A stretch of 64,000 bases of DNA from Sepioteuthis lessoniana (GCA_963585895.1 OY757904.1:63581203-63645202); one strand, 5' to 3'; positions 21,701 to 33,589 are shown, numbered from the stretch's first letter. Made by a program: numbers and translations. The notes: generated from the letters alone by a model not told the origin.

Positions 21701-21907
21701 GTGTTGGCACAACAGAAATGTTCAGCTGTGGCTCTTCTTTCTGGGTGAGGCTTGAGACTTTCGGAGTGACCTTTGTAAATGTTGAGAATGTAACTGTTTG
21801 GTAAAGGTTATATAGCTGTTTGCTGTTAGATGTTTGGACCTTTTACTTTTGATTAACTTCATTTTACCATGACTGATTTTTATAGTAAGAACTTTCCTTT
21901 AAATATT

Positions 21908-22246
21908 GGCCCAGGCAGCTGTGGTTGCAGAATACACCGACTGCATCTCTGCTGTGGGGTAAGACAACCCCAACGAGTTTTCTGATATGACATTAAACAT
22001 TATGATGTTGAGGCTCCAGTAATGAATGCGGAGTACCTCTTTATTGCCATCGCTCTCAGGTCCAGTATGGCTCAGAGTGGTAGCACCTGATAGGGTCTTT
22101 TCAATGGTTCAAATATAAATAAATGGTGTACTTATGCTAAACTTAATTGTTTGAAATAGAACTGATTATATATATAAAAAAGGATTCGGCATCAGAAAAC
22201 CTACAATGGTTTATATGCCATAAGACAAAACATGACCAAACCAAGC
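21908..22246 (+). mobile_element. Interspersed repeat family C, copy 2
   Basis: A compact copy of about 340 bases with all blocks: head (ggcccaggcagctg), gatgttgaggctcc, attgccatcgctc, agcacctgatagg, tttgaaatagaactg and the tail with ggtttatatgccataag. Confidence 0.85.
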
Positions 22247-22787
22247 CTATAAAAGTGTTTAAAAAGTTCTAAACAGAGAAAGAAAAGAGTTGCTTAGTTC
22301 ATGAAGAATATACAGTTAAAAGCTCGGTTGAGGAAGCTTAGAATACGTAGTCTAAATCCACTGGAAAATAGCAAGATACATCCCAAAGAATGCTGTCCTG
22401 TGTACGTCACTAAAGTGCATCACATGGTGCACTTTTAATTTTGGAGATCTTGAATGTGTATAATATGTTTTTATAGCAAAATCACTTTATGTACTCTGAA
22501 CCCGAGTGATCCAATAGTATCACGTAATCGTATAGTTCGTTTATCAATCCTGTCTGTACCCACGCTTTGTTTTAAAGATCCACAGACAAAGAATGGCAAA
22601 ATCCATCTGGAACCTCTAACGGTCGGAGTGATCCGTTGGAACAAAGTTGCCTGGGTGTAGGCAACTCAGGAAACAAGAAGAATTCTCCGTCACCAATTAA
22701 CAATCATTTATTGTTCCATGTTCAGACGACATAGAGTAGCACAAGAGAGAGAATCTGTAAGGGCCTGTGAAGATACAAAGAGACATG
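22247..22787. other. No recognised element
   Basis: AT-rich to mixed composition leading up to a diverged LTR. It may include part of an older LTR element, but no coding signature was seen. Confidence 0.3.
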
Positions 22788-23439
22788 TGTTATATTTTGA
22801 CCTTCGACCCAACCCAAAAATGCTATTCCAAGGTGATACACCGGAAGGAAGTGACACATTCCAATGGCCAGTAATCGAAAGAGATCACGTGGGCGGATTA
22901 AGGCTTGGGATATGGGACAAGGTGAAGGTCCCATTGTGCCACTAACAGTGATGCACCGGAAGAGAGTAACCTCTGAACTGCATGATAGTTATTTCCGCTT
23001 GACGACGATTAAACATCCGATTCAAAGATCCAGTCGGCGATCGTGTGGGCGTTGAGTTATTATTTAACTCAGTTGACTTTGGGTCCCAGAGCAGTTGCCA
23101 GCAGACTCCCAGAGAGTTAGAGACGAGATGTGGTAGGGAAGGCCACACCTGACCGAGGGGGTCCTCGGAAAATCCCCGATGGAGTGGACCCCAAGACCTC
23201 TGGTTGAGCATCTAAGAGAACAAGAATGACACAACGTGATGGTCATAACAGTGGGGTCAAAATATGAAGTTTATGTTCAGTCTCCAGCATCCTCTCATAT
23301 GCAAACCTTCAACAACCCTTCCGAACCCTTGCAATAAAGTGAGAGAGGTAAGTATATTTGAAAAGAAGTCTTCCTGCGTCCTTGATGTATTTATCCAGTA
23401 TATATATGTATGCAACACATGCACCCCCCAGCCTAACAG
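22788..23439 (+). mobile_element. Diverged solo LTR related to the 28.2-kb element
   Basis: It begins TGTTATATTTTGACC and ends ...CTAACA. It shares, in order, ccggaaggaagtgacaca, gtcataac..ggggtcaaaatat, caaacctt.aacaaccctt and aagaagtcttcctgcgt with the LTRs at 28204 and 31889. Similarity is much lower than between those two, so this insertion is older or from another subfamily. No matching target duplication was seen. Confidence 0.7.
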
Positions 23440-23934
23440 AACTCTCTGAATGCAAACATCTAAATGACAACTGATTGACTGGCTAACTGACTACTTTTTC
23501 AAAATTTGCTAACTTTTATATTTAAATTCAGGATATCGGTGGAGGTGATATCATCTTGCTAAATTATTGCATCTTCTCTCAAGAGTCCAAAATTCGCAGT
23601 TTGTATTTCTCCAATCAAACTTGTTACAGAGAAGATATGGATCCATTTTGCTTACGTTCTGGCCTTCCTGTATTGAAAGTTATTTACTCGCTTAAACTTT
23701 GACTTCCATTTCAGCTCAAAGATTTTAGCAAACTTAACAGCCGAATGAAAAGCTCGTGGCCTAACCAAACTAGGTAATAAAATAATCAACCATCACGGCA
23801 ACTGTGCCACACCCGTCTGGTAGTATCAACTGAGGCTCTATCCATTGGTCAAAGAGATCTATTTATAAATTAGGTATGTATACTTTATATCAAGAAAACA
23901 ATAAGTCATTTCTCTCAAGAATAATTGGTTGAAG
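23440..23934. other. No clear element
   Basis: A weak resemblance to family C (tatccattggtcaaa near 23837) is present. Otherwise unexplained. Confidence 0.35.
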
Positions 23935-24440
23935 ATATATTTGCTTACTAAGAAGTATCATTGATAATTACTGGAATCCATAGAATTGCTAGAAACTTAT
24001 TAATGTTTGATAGGTATACTTGAAAGAATATAAGAGTGTGCAAAAAAAAAAAAAGAGATTATTATTAGTATCTGATGATATTATTTGATGCAACATAAAT
24101 GTGTGTAGATTTTTTGTTAGATATTAATGTGGGCAAATTATTTATTTTAAGAATAGTTACTAGAAACTATAATTGTGTACAAAGGATTATTATTAGTTAA
24201 ATGAGTCCACAAAACTGTGCAAAAATATTAATTATATAATAGAAAAAGTTTATTGAAACCATATAATTGTGTTTGAACTATTGATATTAGATAATAATAC
24301 ATAAAACTATAGAACTGTCTGCAACTTTTCAAATATTTCTATCTAAAACAAATATTTTAGATGGTAATACTTAATAGCATAACTGTGAGCAAAAAACTTA
24401 TTAGAAATAGCTAAAGAGAAACTGTTAACGTAAATGTATA
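23935..24440 (-). repeat. Degenerate array of ~60-base repeats
   Basis: At least six loosely spaced units share a core of the form aa-tgtg-gcaaa followed by ttattattag. Examples are near 24030, 24175, 24220, 24270, 24320 and 24385. The inverse-orientation form (tttgcacacagttaaa...ggtttcaagtat) occurs at 50340-50450, 50780-50890 and 51530-51600. Confidence 0.6.
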
Positions 24441-24932
24441 ATGTTTCTGATTTTCTAATAAGATTATATCCCGCGGGATGAAATGCCTTTAAAATCAATC
24501 AATTAATCATAAATTCGGCTTATCACGTCGAAAAATGCATTTAGGAACGGCGCCAGTGAAGTGAAGGAGAAACCACGTTCACTAAAGATATCAAGTCATT
24601 AAATAAAGAAGAATTCGATCAGACAACCCATTCGAATCGAGTAAATGAAGGACACTTTAAGTGACAACATTATCTGGGCAACTAGGATCCTACTCTTATT
24701 TCGCTCCACAGAAAACCAAGTAGTAGGAACAACTCCAATAGACTTTCACAAAATTTCCTGAAGAAAATCTCTAGCCCCTTTGCTTTGTGACAAGATGACT
24801 ACTGATTCAATTCAGTTGTTTGACTCCTCCACTCTATATCAATAATATATGCCCTTATCTGTTAATAGTTAAATGGTGATATTTTTGGTAACGCAATAAA
24901 AATATATAAAACTGTTTATTTGCTCTCTCACC

Positions 24933-24935
<3 letters not shown>
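24441..24935. other. No recognised element
   Basis: A short GC-richer patch with cccgcggga and acggcgccagtg lies near 24470-24560. No family was recognised. Confidence 0.35.

Positions 24936-24981
<46 letters not shown>
24936..24981. repeat. (TA)n microsatellite
   Basis: About 23 TA units directly abut the 3' end of the minus-strand RTE LINE. Confidence 0.95.
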
Positions 24982-24982
<1 letters not shown>

Positions 24983-24984
<2 letters not shown>

Positions 24985-25885
24985 TCATGTCGTGCCGCCA
25001 GCACAGATATCCCTGACCCTCTCTTGCCACTCCTCCCTATTGTTCATCGCCTCTGGCAGGTCTTCAGGGCTACATCCTGTATCCTCAGAGAGCTGCTGTA
25101 TGTATGTTCGAGCTGGTCGTCCTGCTTTTGTTTGGTCATATATGGTGGATCATAGGAGTACATCTCTTGTGAGCTCGTCCCAGCTTCCCCAGCAGTGTCT
25201 TGCATGTCTGGTTGGTCTAACTTGGATAGTTCTCGTGATGGGAGGTAGGTGGCCGTATAGTTGGTGCTTTGTGGGGTATTGCCTCCAGGACTTGTTCAAT
25301 ATTAATCGCAGCGTTCTTGTGTAGTTGCCGTATACCCTTTTCTCCTGCCGCTTTGTTAGCATCCAAATAGTGCATCCATACAGCAGTATCGAGATGACCT
25401 CTGCCTGGAAGAAACTGCGTTTCATTTTATCGGTCAGGTCTGACTTCCATATGCCTATCGATAGCTGTCCATGCCTTTGCTAGTCGTGTATTGATGTCTT
25501 TTTCGGTTGATGAGACAGTGCTTCTTAGGTAGGTGAACTTGTCTACCAGTTTCAGAGAGGTTCCGTCTACAGTGGAAATGTCACCTGTTTGATTAAAACA
25601 CATGTATTCAGTTTTGCGTGCATTGACATGGAGGCCAATGCCTGCGGTGGCTTGTTCCAAACTATGCAGTAGTGTTTCGGCTTGATTGGGTGTTTTTGCC
25701 AGAATCGTTTTGTCATCGGCGTAGTCGCGTCGGTAATTGTTTTTGCGGGGTACCTTCTGCTTCTTTTCTTTGTCAGCTCGGAGCCATTTTCTTTTATTTT
25801 ATCAATCGATGTTCTAAGCACGTTGTTTAAACATATGATAAAGAGTATGGGGCTAGCATGTCCCCTTTTAGTACTCCTGCAACAA
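24983..25885 (-). mobile_element. RTE-type LINE, RT C-terminal half (minus)
   Basis: This is the 3' part of a large minus-strand RTE LINE that continues at 27031-28203 and 32453-32680. Visible segments are VLKGDMLAPY (RT motif B, near 25855), TSIDKIKENG (25800), GIGLHVNARKTEYMCFN (25620), LKLVDKFTYL (25540), then KRSFFQAEVISILLYGC (25410) and the LPPITRTIQVRPTRHARHC block (25230). Frames are interrupted. RTE elements encode an endonuclease and reverse transcriptase in one protein and insert by target-primed reverse transcription. Confidence 0.88.
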
Positions 25886-27029
25886 TGCAGAAGTGTTCTA
25901 TCTCCATCCTTCAGGCGACATTACTATTTGTCGATTTTACCAAGGCCTTCGATTCCATACACAGAGGGAAGATGGAGCAAATCCTACTAGTATACGGCCT
26001 ACCAAAAGAAACCGTAGCAGCGATAATGATTCTCTACAGAAACACCAAAGTGAAAGTACGTTCACCAGATGGAGACACGAAATACTTCGATATTGTTGCA
26101 GGAGTACTACAAGGAGACATACTAGCCCCGTACCTCTTTATCATCTGTCTAGACTACGTGCTTAGGACTTCGATCGACAAAATCAGAGAAAATGGCTTCG
26201 AGCTGACGAAGAGACGAAGCAAAAGGTACCCTGCAAAAACAATCACGGACGCCGACTACGCTGATAACTTGGCGTTACTGGCGAATACGCCTAATCAAGC
26301 AGAGACACTACTGCATAGTCTGGAACGAGCCGCAGCTGGCATTGGCCTCCATGTCAATGCAAACAAAACTGAATATATGTGTTACAACTAAACGGGCAAC
26401 ATTGCCACACTAGACGGAGCCTCTCTGAAACTAGTAGACAAATTCACCTACCCAAGAAGTAGCGTCTCATCAACCGAAAAAGACATCGACACACGACTGA
26501 CGAAGGCATGGAAAGCTATCGATAGGCTCTCGATCATATGGAAGTCGGACCTAACCGATAAAATGAAACGCAGTTTCTTCCAGGCATCGGTTGTGTCGAT
26601 ACTGCTATATGGATGCACTACATGGACGCTAACTAAGCGGCTGGAGAGGAAACTAGACAGAAATTACACAAGAATGTTGAGAGCAGTATTGAACAAGTCC
26701 TGGCGACAACACCCCACGAGACACCAACTATACGGACACTTGCCCCCCATCACGAAAACTATACAAGTTAGACGAACCAGACACGAGGGACACTGCTGGA
26801 GAAGCAAGGACGAGCTCATAAGCGATGTACTCCTGTGGACCCCCACATATGGATGTGCAAAAGCAGGACGACCAGCACGAACTTACATACAGCAACTATG
26901 TGAGGACACAGGATGTAACCCTGAAGACCTGCCGGAGGCGATGAATGATAGGGAGAAGTGGCGAGAGAGGGTCAGTGATATCCGTGCTGGCGGCGCGAAA
27001 TGATGATGATGATGATGATGATGATGAAG
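25886..27029 (+). mobile_element. RTE-type LINE, 5'-truncated plus-strand copy
   Basis: Lies head-to-head inside the minus-strand RTE. It begins within the RT at FVDFTKAFDSIHRGKMEQ (motif A, 25935). It continues through VLQGDILAPYLFIICLDYVL (motif B, 26104) and DADYADN (motif C, usually YADD; 26250) to KRSFFQASVVSILLYGCTTW (26566) and the C-terminal block ending near 27000. It finishes in a (TGA)n tail at 27002-27029. One stop near 26392 and a short change near 26450 interrupt it; otherwise it is well kept. About 90 residues of RT are missing from the host LINE at this point. Confidence 0.9.
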
Positions 27030-27030
27030 A

Positions 27031-28203
27031 AGAATGTAGAAAATTTTGGGTTCTATGCGGTTTCGTAGTAGGGTATTGTAAATTTTGGCTCCTATGGATG
27101 TAAGTGTTATAACTCGGTAGTTCTTGACAAATCCGAGGTTACCCTTTTTAGGGGAGGGGAGGATGCATCCCTTCATCCATCTGCCTATCAGATTTTGATC
27201 ATAGACTGCATTGCAGTGTCGGAGCAGTATGTCGTCGAATTGTTTTGTCTTCCATACTTCTGGGGGAATCTCGTCAAGCCTTGCGGCTTTAGTTTTTAAT
27301 TTTTCTCAGAACCTAGTCGAGTTCTTCTTGAGTGAACGGTCCGAGTTTAATGTCCGATTGTTTACTAATAATTCTGGTCATTGGTTCATGTGTAACTTTC
27401 GGTTGGTTTCCTAGTACATTTTCGAAATGCTGTTTCCATAGTTTTATTCTTTCTTGTTGGTTTGTAGCTTTCAATTTAGCTTTGGCTGTGCTCTTCCTTC
27501 AACTCACTTCGTTTATTGTCTGCCAGGCTATCCTAGATTGCATATCTTCCCCTGAGTCACTAATCTTATCCATCTGATTTTGTACGTATTCTGTCTGTTC
27601 TTTTAGATATATGCTTCCTAATTCATTTTGTGCCTCTTTTAGTTTTAGAGCATTTGTTTTTTGTTGGGTTCTTCCTATAGCTTTTGGGGGCAGTTTTTAC
27701 GTCTGCACGTTTTTTTCTAACCACTAATGTTTCGCTCGAGGTGCGCGTTGACGAAATTCTCATATTCGTCATTTGGTGGACCTTTTTCTGTCTTCTCTTT
27801 TAGTGTCTCGAATCTGTTTCCCAATTCTAATACAAATTTATCTATTATATCTCTGTTGTTAAGAAGGGCCCAGTCATAGTGATTGGTGGTTGCTGTTCGT
27901 GTGGCGTTTTTTCGTAGGCTTAGTAGTATTTTTGCCGTGACTATTTGGTGATTAGAGGACACTCCCTCGAAAGAGGGGTATGCCTCGCAATTCATTGCGG
28001 TATTTTTACATTTCTTGTTTATAAAGACGTAGTCTATCTGTGCTTTTTTACTGTTCCATAATTTTCCCTCCCTTTTTTGATAGTTTGTATTGAGGCATGT
28101 TAATCTATTTTCTATCATGAAATCTGTTACATGTTGACCATTCCTATTTGATGTGTTGTGTAGGCTGTATTTTTTGTTTCCGTTTTTACCGATTTGGGCA
28201 TTT
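27031..28203 (-). mobile_element. RTE-type LINE, endonuclease end to start of RT (minus)
   Basis: Read on minus from 28203: NAQIGKNGN-like segment, KYSLHNTSNRNG, then the frame at 28118-27717 with RLTCLNTNYQKREGKLW and AQIDYVFINKK, and GVSSNHQIV, where the family usually has SDH. A linker follows, and then KKGNLGFVKNYRVITLTSIG (27150), the start of the RT domain. It is contiguous with 32453-32680 once the inserted LTR element is set aside. Confidence 0.88.
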
Positions 28204-28743
28204 TGTTATGTTTTGACCTTTTGACCCGTAGGAAGTGACACATCCCGGTCGCTGAAAATCGGAAGAGGTTGCGCAGGCGTTGAGGCGTGTCTATATTACT
28301 GCGTGGGAGTTTGAAGGTGATATAAGGCCGACGAATTGAGGACAGTTGGAGAGGGCGAGAAGGAGGGCAAGCAGTACAGTGGAAGACGGAGGTAGACGCG
28401 TTGTAGTAGGGAAAGCCAGCAAACAGAAGAGTTTACTCCAGGGTCCGGTTAGCAGCCATGAAGAACGAGACGGCTGACGGCCATAACTTTAGGGTCAAAA
28501 TATTTCAGTAATGTTCGGTCTCTAGCTCTCTCTCACAAGCAAACTTCGAACAACCCTTTCGAAACTTACAAATAAAGATGTGAGGTAAAATATGTCATAA
28601 AGAAGTCTTCCTGCGTCTTCTTTCCTGTGTGCGTCGTTTGTTCCTGTGTCTTTATAATCGGGCGTCTTAATTATTATTGCATCGGTATGTATCCAGCATA
28701 TATATGTATAATTCTGCATGAATCAGCAGATAACCATATAACA
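28204..28743 (+). repeat. Left LTR of the 28.2-32.5 kb element
   Basis: 540 bases, starting TGTTATGTTTTGACC and ending CCATATAACA. TATA-like sequence near 28318 and aataaa near 28570 give U3-R-U5 order on plus. Confidence 0.9.
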
Positions 28744-31700
28744 TATATTAATTTGGTGTCTGTGCCAGCAGAGTTTTTCAAACATTCAGAACGAACCTGG
28801 TTACCGTAAACGACAGTTTTAAGCATCACAACAGGACATCAACGAAAAGGACAAAGAAAAATGCTGGAATTGAAAGAAGTAAAAAGACAAAAAAAAATAA
28901 GAACAAACGAGCAACAAACAGATGAACAGATTGACGCGAAAAGAAAGAGAGAAAAGAAAAAAAGAAAAGAAAAGAGGAAGGCAACGTGCTGGAAGAAAAG
29001 AAGAATAAAAAGAAAGAATAAAAAAGAAAACAAGAAACAAGAATAGATCAGCTACAAAAACACTAAAGTGAAAAAGAGAATAAAAAAAGAAAACAGAAAA
29101 TTAGTAAGTACATCCCTCATTCATATAATTCTATCTCTCAGTCGATTAATTTGATTATAATAGTGAAAAATTAGTTTTAATGACAAGGGCCTTTCTTGAA
29201 GCATAAAACTAGAAATAATGTTTTTTTTTTAAATGTGTGATCCCTAGATAAAAATCGAGATTACTGCTATGTGTGATATTGTATCGAAGTGAGGGAGGAA
29301 AAAGGAAGGAAAAAAAAAAGAGGACTGGGACAGTTGCTGTCCGTTTTTTGATAGACAGCAATAAAAAAACAAGATTGTCATAAATGAAAGTTACCAAGTG
29401 AGTAAAAACTGATAGTAAATATGATAAATTTTATGAATGGAATTTTTTTTATAGTAAATAGGTCTTGGTGAGTAAAAATTTGTAGTAACTTGTCAGTGGT
29501 CCGGACAAGTGATGATTGAAAATTAGAATTTCAGTCCAAGATTTGGAATCCCGCATATCTGCAGTTAAGACTTTTAGGGCAGGTTTTTATGTTTGGAACT
29601 TGTGTATTGGAAATGAGAATTTTTATCCGAGAGATGGAATCTTGGGAGCATTAATGGGATTGTTCAAGAATTTTGCACGTGGTTTGTCTGAATAATGCGC
29701 ATATACCTTTTCGATATTTATGAAGTTGGGAGAATCGATATTTTTCGGCGCTGGTAGAATCAGGCCGGTTGTTTTTGCTGTGAAAGTTGTTGATACCAAT
29801 TATCGGAGACATAAGTATCGTCTCAGAATTGTCGTGAAAATGGTCTCGCCGTGGAGGCAGAGTAACTAAGAGACATATGTTTTTTTTTGTGTCTGACGAG
29901 GCAGACAGGTATTTTATGAGTTCCCCCAAGAGTGGAGTTTTGAGATTGTTATTGGGGAAGATATTTTGAAACAGGGTTTTGAATATGTTTAAGATATGCG
30001 CAGAATTTTGATGGAACCAGGTGTGGCGAAGATTCGCAGATTCGGATTATGAAATATTTTGAATTGGGAAATGTTGACAGAATTTATAAAAGTTTGGGTT
30101 GTTTAGAAAAAAAACCCCGGGATATTTTGTGAAAATAAGAAATAAAAAGAAGAAGACGAATGCTCGTAAGCTACTGAGAAAGTTGTATTATAAATCATCT
30201 TAATTTATGATACTAGAGACTGAAATTGAATAAACTGGGAAGCGAACCTATAGTTATAGTATTAAGGTAAAGACAGAGAGAGGTAGATATAAGGTTTTAA
30301 AAAAAGGGACATTTAATGAGCAATTTATTATGAAAAAAAAAAGAAAAAAGAAATGAAAACCAAAACAAAAACAAAAAGCTACAGGACAATGAAAATGGAG
30401 GAAAAGAAGAAAAGAAAGAAAAAAAAGAAAGAAGAGAAACTTGAACATTGTTGAACACAGCATATGAAAAAAAAAAGAAAAAAAAGGAAGAAAGAACAGA
30501 CAATTTTAGTAATATAGACAGTATATAGATTGAAAAAAAAGAAGAAAAGAAAACTGAACATTTTTGAACTGCGATTTTAATATTGTTTTGACTTGTAAAG
30601 TGAAACTTTTTGAGTTTGTTTGAGTTTAACGGCAACATTAGGAATTTTTTTTTCCTGTTCATATTATGAAATTTGACGAAAACCATTAACAGAGGATTTT
30701 ATACTAGGTTTACTAATATTTGTAATTATATTGATTCTAAAACTTTTTTTAGAATTTGGGGTTTTCGTGGAATAGGAAATATTTTTTTTTTAGGTTTCTG
30801 TTTTGACGAATCGGTGGCTGAGGTGAGAGTAGGACAGACATTCATCCAAGTGGATTTACGAATTGTTGTTGGGTAGACAGCAAAGAAACAATTCTATCGA
30901 AGAATTCGCCGGCCCATGAAGTTGCAAAGGCCTATGGAGCCTTTATTTTTTTAGATTGGAGTTCCGAGGATGGAATAAAAGTAAAAAAAGGCGTGGCCTA
31001 CTCCAATATTTTCTGGATGATGTCCGAGTCTTTCAGTCACGATGATGTTTTGGATTCGTATGTGATTTTGCGAAACGAAACGAATCAGGGAAAGGCGAGG
31101 TGCTTATATATTGGTAGCCACGAGGGTTCCTGATTAAATTGAAAAGAAACCCGGCGTGGGTTTGATCAGGTAAAGCATGTTTCCTCAAGGGCTTGCAAAC
31201 CAATGGGCATGGAAACAGAAACTTAATGAAAAAAAAATGGGTAACATATTGCTTATTAGTATTTTGCGTGGACTATTTTAGGTGGTTTACAGCATGCGTG
31301 CCAGATTGTGATACATTCGGATGTATTGTGATACTTTGTTTTGGGCCATGATTTTTGTAGTTTATGGGTAATGCTTTGGGCATTGAAGATATTGTGTTTT
31401 AGTTTATGAAATTCTCCGGTTACTCCAGGTAGGAACCTGTTGAGCAAAGACCTGGAGTGTGGTCATGAGGAATCCAAGTGAAATGTATTTCTGGAATGAC
31501 CAGGGTCACTAAGTTTGTGACCAAGATATGGGACCAGAGTATGGTCCTTTTAAGGTTTTGAAATTTCTTCCAGGAATTATGGAGGGCCCGTTGTGTTGAG
31601 AGGATAAAGCATGCATCCGTACTGTACCTTGATGCACACATGCTAAGATGGCCAACCACGCAAATATAGTAAGACAAATTTAGATAATAATTAGCCGTGC

Positions 31701-31888
31701 AAGTGTTATATAGAGAGAAGGTCGCCTTCTAAGTAATATATTATTCGCTGTATTTCAAGTGATTCTTTTTGTGTTTTTAGCCATCTATTGTCCTTGTAAA
31801 TTATTCAGTAAAATATGTGTGAGGGTGATGGAGACGAACGTGAAGAAAATTCCACATGTGGAATTTTGAAAAATAATTAATGAAGGAT

Positions 31889-32452
31889 TGTTATGTTTTG
31901 ACCTTTTGACCAGGCCAAAAATGCCATTCAAGGTGGTGCACCGGAAGGAAGTGACACATCCCGGTCGCTGAAAATCGGAAGAGGTTGCGCAGGCGTTGAG
32001 GCGTGTCTATATTACTGCGTGGGAGTTTGAAGGTAATATAAGGCCGACGAATTGAGGACAGTTGGAGATAAGCGAGAAGGAGGGCAAGCAGTACAGTGGA
32101 AGACGGATGTAGACGCGTTGTAGTAGGGAAAGCCAGCACACAGAAGAGTTTAACCCAGGGTCGGGTTGAGAAAGACACAACGCTGACGGCTATAACTTTG
32201 GGGTCAAAATATTTCAGTAATGTTCGGTCTCTAGCTCTCTCTCACACGCAAACTTGGAACAACCCTTTCGAAACTTACAAATAAAGATGTGAGGTAAAAT
32301 ATGTTATAAAGAAGTCTTCCTGCGTCTTCTTTCCTGTGTGCGTCGTTTGTTCCTGTGTCTTTATAATCGGGCGTCTTAATTATTATTGCATCGGTATGTA
32401 TCCAGCATATATATGTATAATTCTGCATGAATCAGCAGATGACCATATAACA
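31889..32452 (+). repeat. Right LTR of the 28.2-32.5 kb element
   Basis: 564 bases with the same ends as the left LTR. Comparison with the more distant relative at 22788 suggests that the longer form here is the original length. Confidence 0.9.
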
Positions 32453-32680
32453 ATTTATGTCTCCGCCAATGACTAGCACGTTGTGTTTCAGAATGCTACG
32501 CACTAGAGATGATAGCTCATCGTAGAAGGCGACTAGTTCAGTTTCTTCACTGACATTGGTTGGGTTATAGCAGGAGATGATTGTTGCTCTGGGATTGCCA
32601 TTAAAAGTAGCTGCCACTATCCTAGGTTGTATTCTCTCAATGCTAATAATGATTTATCTAATTCTATTCTGCATGGAATG
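32453..32680 (-). mobile_element. RTE-type LINE, endonuclease N-terminal piece (minus)
   Basis: Encodes ATFNGNPRATIISCYNPTNV and SLVRSILKHNVLVIGGDIN. The last residues form the APE-type endonuclease GGD-N motif, which the LTR element interrupts. Upstream (towards 32700) similarity fades, so the LINE is 5'-truncated or its 5' end has decayed. Confidence 0.85.
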
Positions 32681-32684
32681 GTAC

Positions 32685-33397
32685 AACTGAGCGCAGCCAT
32701 TTGTGTGCGACAGTTTAGGCTCGGGCATTTTAGCGCCGGCTGTTTTGACCCCAGTAGACATTTTACGGAAAACATTTTCTCGTGCCATTGGACATTTAAC
32801 TGAAAAAATTCAGTATCAATCGAAGGGGCTAAGTGAATATTTCAGGACAAAGAAAAAATATCATAGAATTAAAGCATCCATGATTGATTCTTTTGTTCTT
32901 TCATATATTTTCAAGTAAATTCAACTAAAAACTAATGTTTGACTGTCATCATGAACGATACCCGCTATCAACTATTACATATTTGTAGTATTAGCATTTT
33001 TATTAGAGAAATCAATTATTATTCTTCCTTTGTAAATTCCTTTGTAAATTGCTGTTTAATCGATTTGTATCAATGCATCCTTCCCACCAATTTTTGCAAG
33101 AGAAATATTTCCCCTAATTCAATCCTAAAAGCATAATAATTTTTACTTAATATAATTTGTTAGGGTCAGAAAGATTTATCAAGATTATTCATTGCCTTTG
33201 ATTCAATTCTAAGCAAAAGTAAATAATAGAATGGAAAAAAATGTGAACTTATATGGCATTAAATAACCATCAAGGGTTATTATGTCATTAAATCAAATGG
33301 CCATCGTCAAATAGGCTTGTGCCAAAACGGACGGAACTGAAACGGCAGAGACAAATTACCCGAGCCAAAACAGCTGCACCCAAACGTACTTTATCCG
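32685..33397. mobile_element. Possible MITE with inverted arrays of ~15-base repeats
   Basis: At 33303-33395 about five loose units of the form gccaaaac-g-c-g follow one another (gtgccaaaacggacg, gaactgaaacggcag, agccaaaacagctg). At 32685-32760 the reverse complement of the same unit is repeated about four times (ggctgttttgacccc, gcccgggc-like, agcgccggc). The two arrays face each other across about 550 bases of AT-rich DNA. That fits terminal arrays of a DNA element; no target duplication was found. Confidence 0.5.
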
Positions 33398-33589
33398 TAA
33401 AGTGGAAACCTGTGATGTAAGAAAAGACTCTGCATTCAAGTCAAGTATTTGCAATGAAGGTTTTCACGAGACTAGTGAAGTGTATAAAAGTGTGACATGC
33501 CACTCAATGTTCCCCTTCAGAGCATATGTGACACTTGTTGATATGAAGCCTTGTTTATTAGAAGTATTAGAGTGGGTGAAAATTTTGAG

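Larger units (their letters stand above)
28204..32452 (+). mobile_element. LTR retrotransposon without recognisable genes (fossil)
   Basis: LTRs lie at 28204-28743 and 31889-32452, each TGTTATG...ATAACA, with a 4-base target duplication attt at 28200-28203 and 32453-32456. Apart from one length difference, the LTRs look about 96 percent alike by eye, so insertion is fairly young. Each LTR has a TATA-like gatataagg or aatataagg and an aataaa signal in plus orientation. A tggtgtctgtgcc ten bases inside the left LTR could be the primer site. The 3.1-kb interior is rich in A/G runs and shows no gag, protease, RT or integrase signature. It looks structurally whole and is probably a non-autonomous (LARD-like) element, with Ty3/Gypsy a guess from the 4-base duplication. 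Confidence 0.9.

Noticed and set aside
28819-29046. Open frames in the LTR element interior as proteins
   Set aside because: Lysine/arginine-rich on plus and phenylalanine-rich on minus, as expected from purine tracts; no domain signature.
30297-30686. 129-codon minus frame in the LTR element
   Set aside because: Consists mainly of Phe/Ser/Leu from A-rich DNA; low-complexity artefact.
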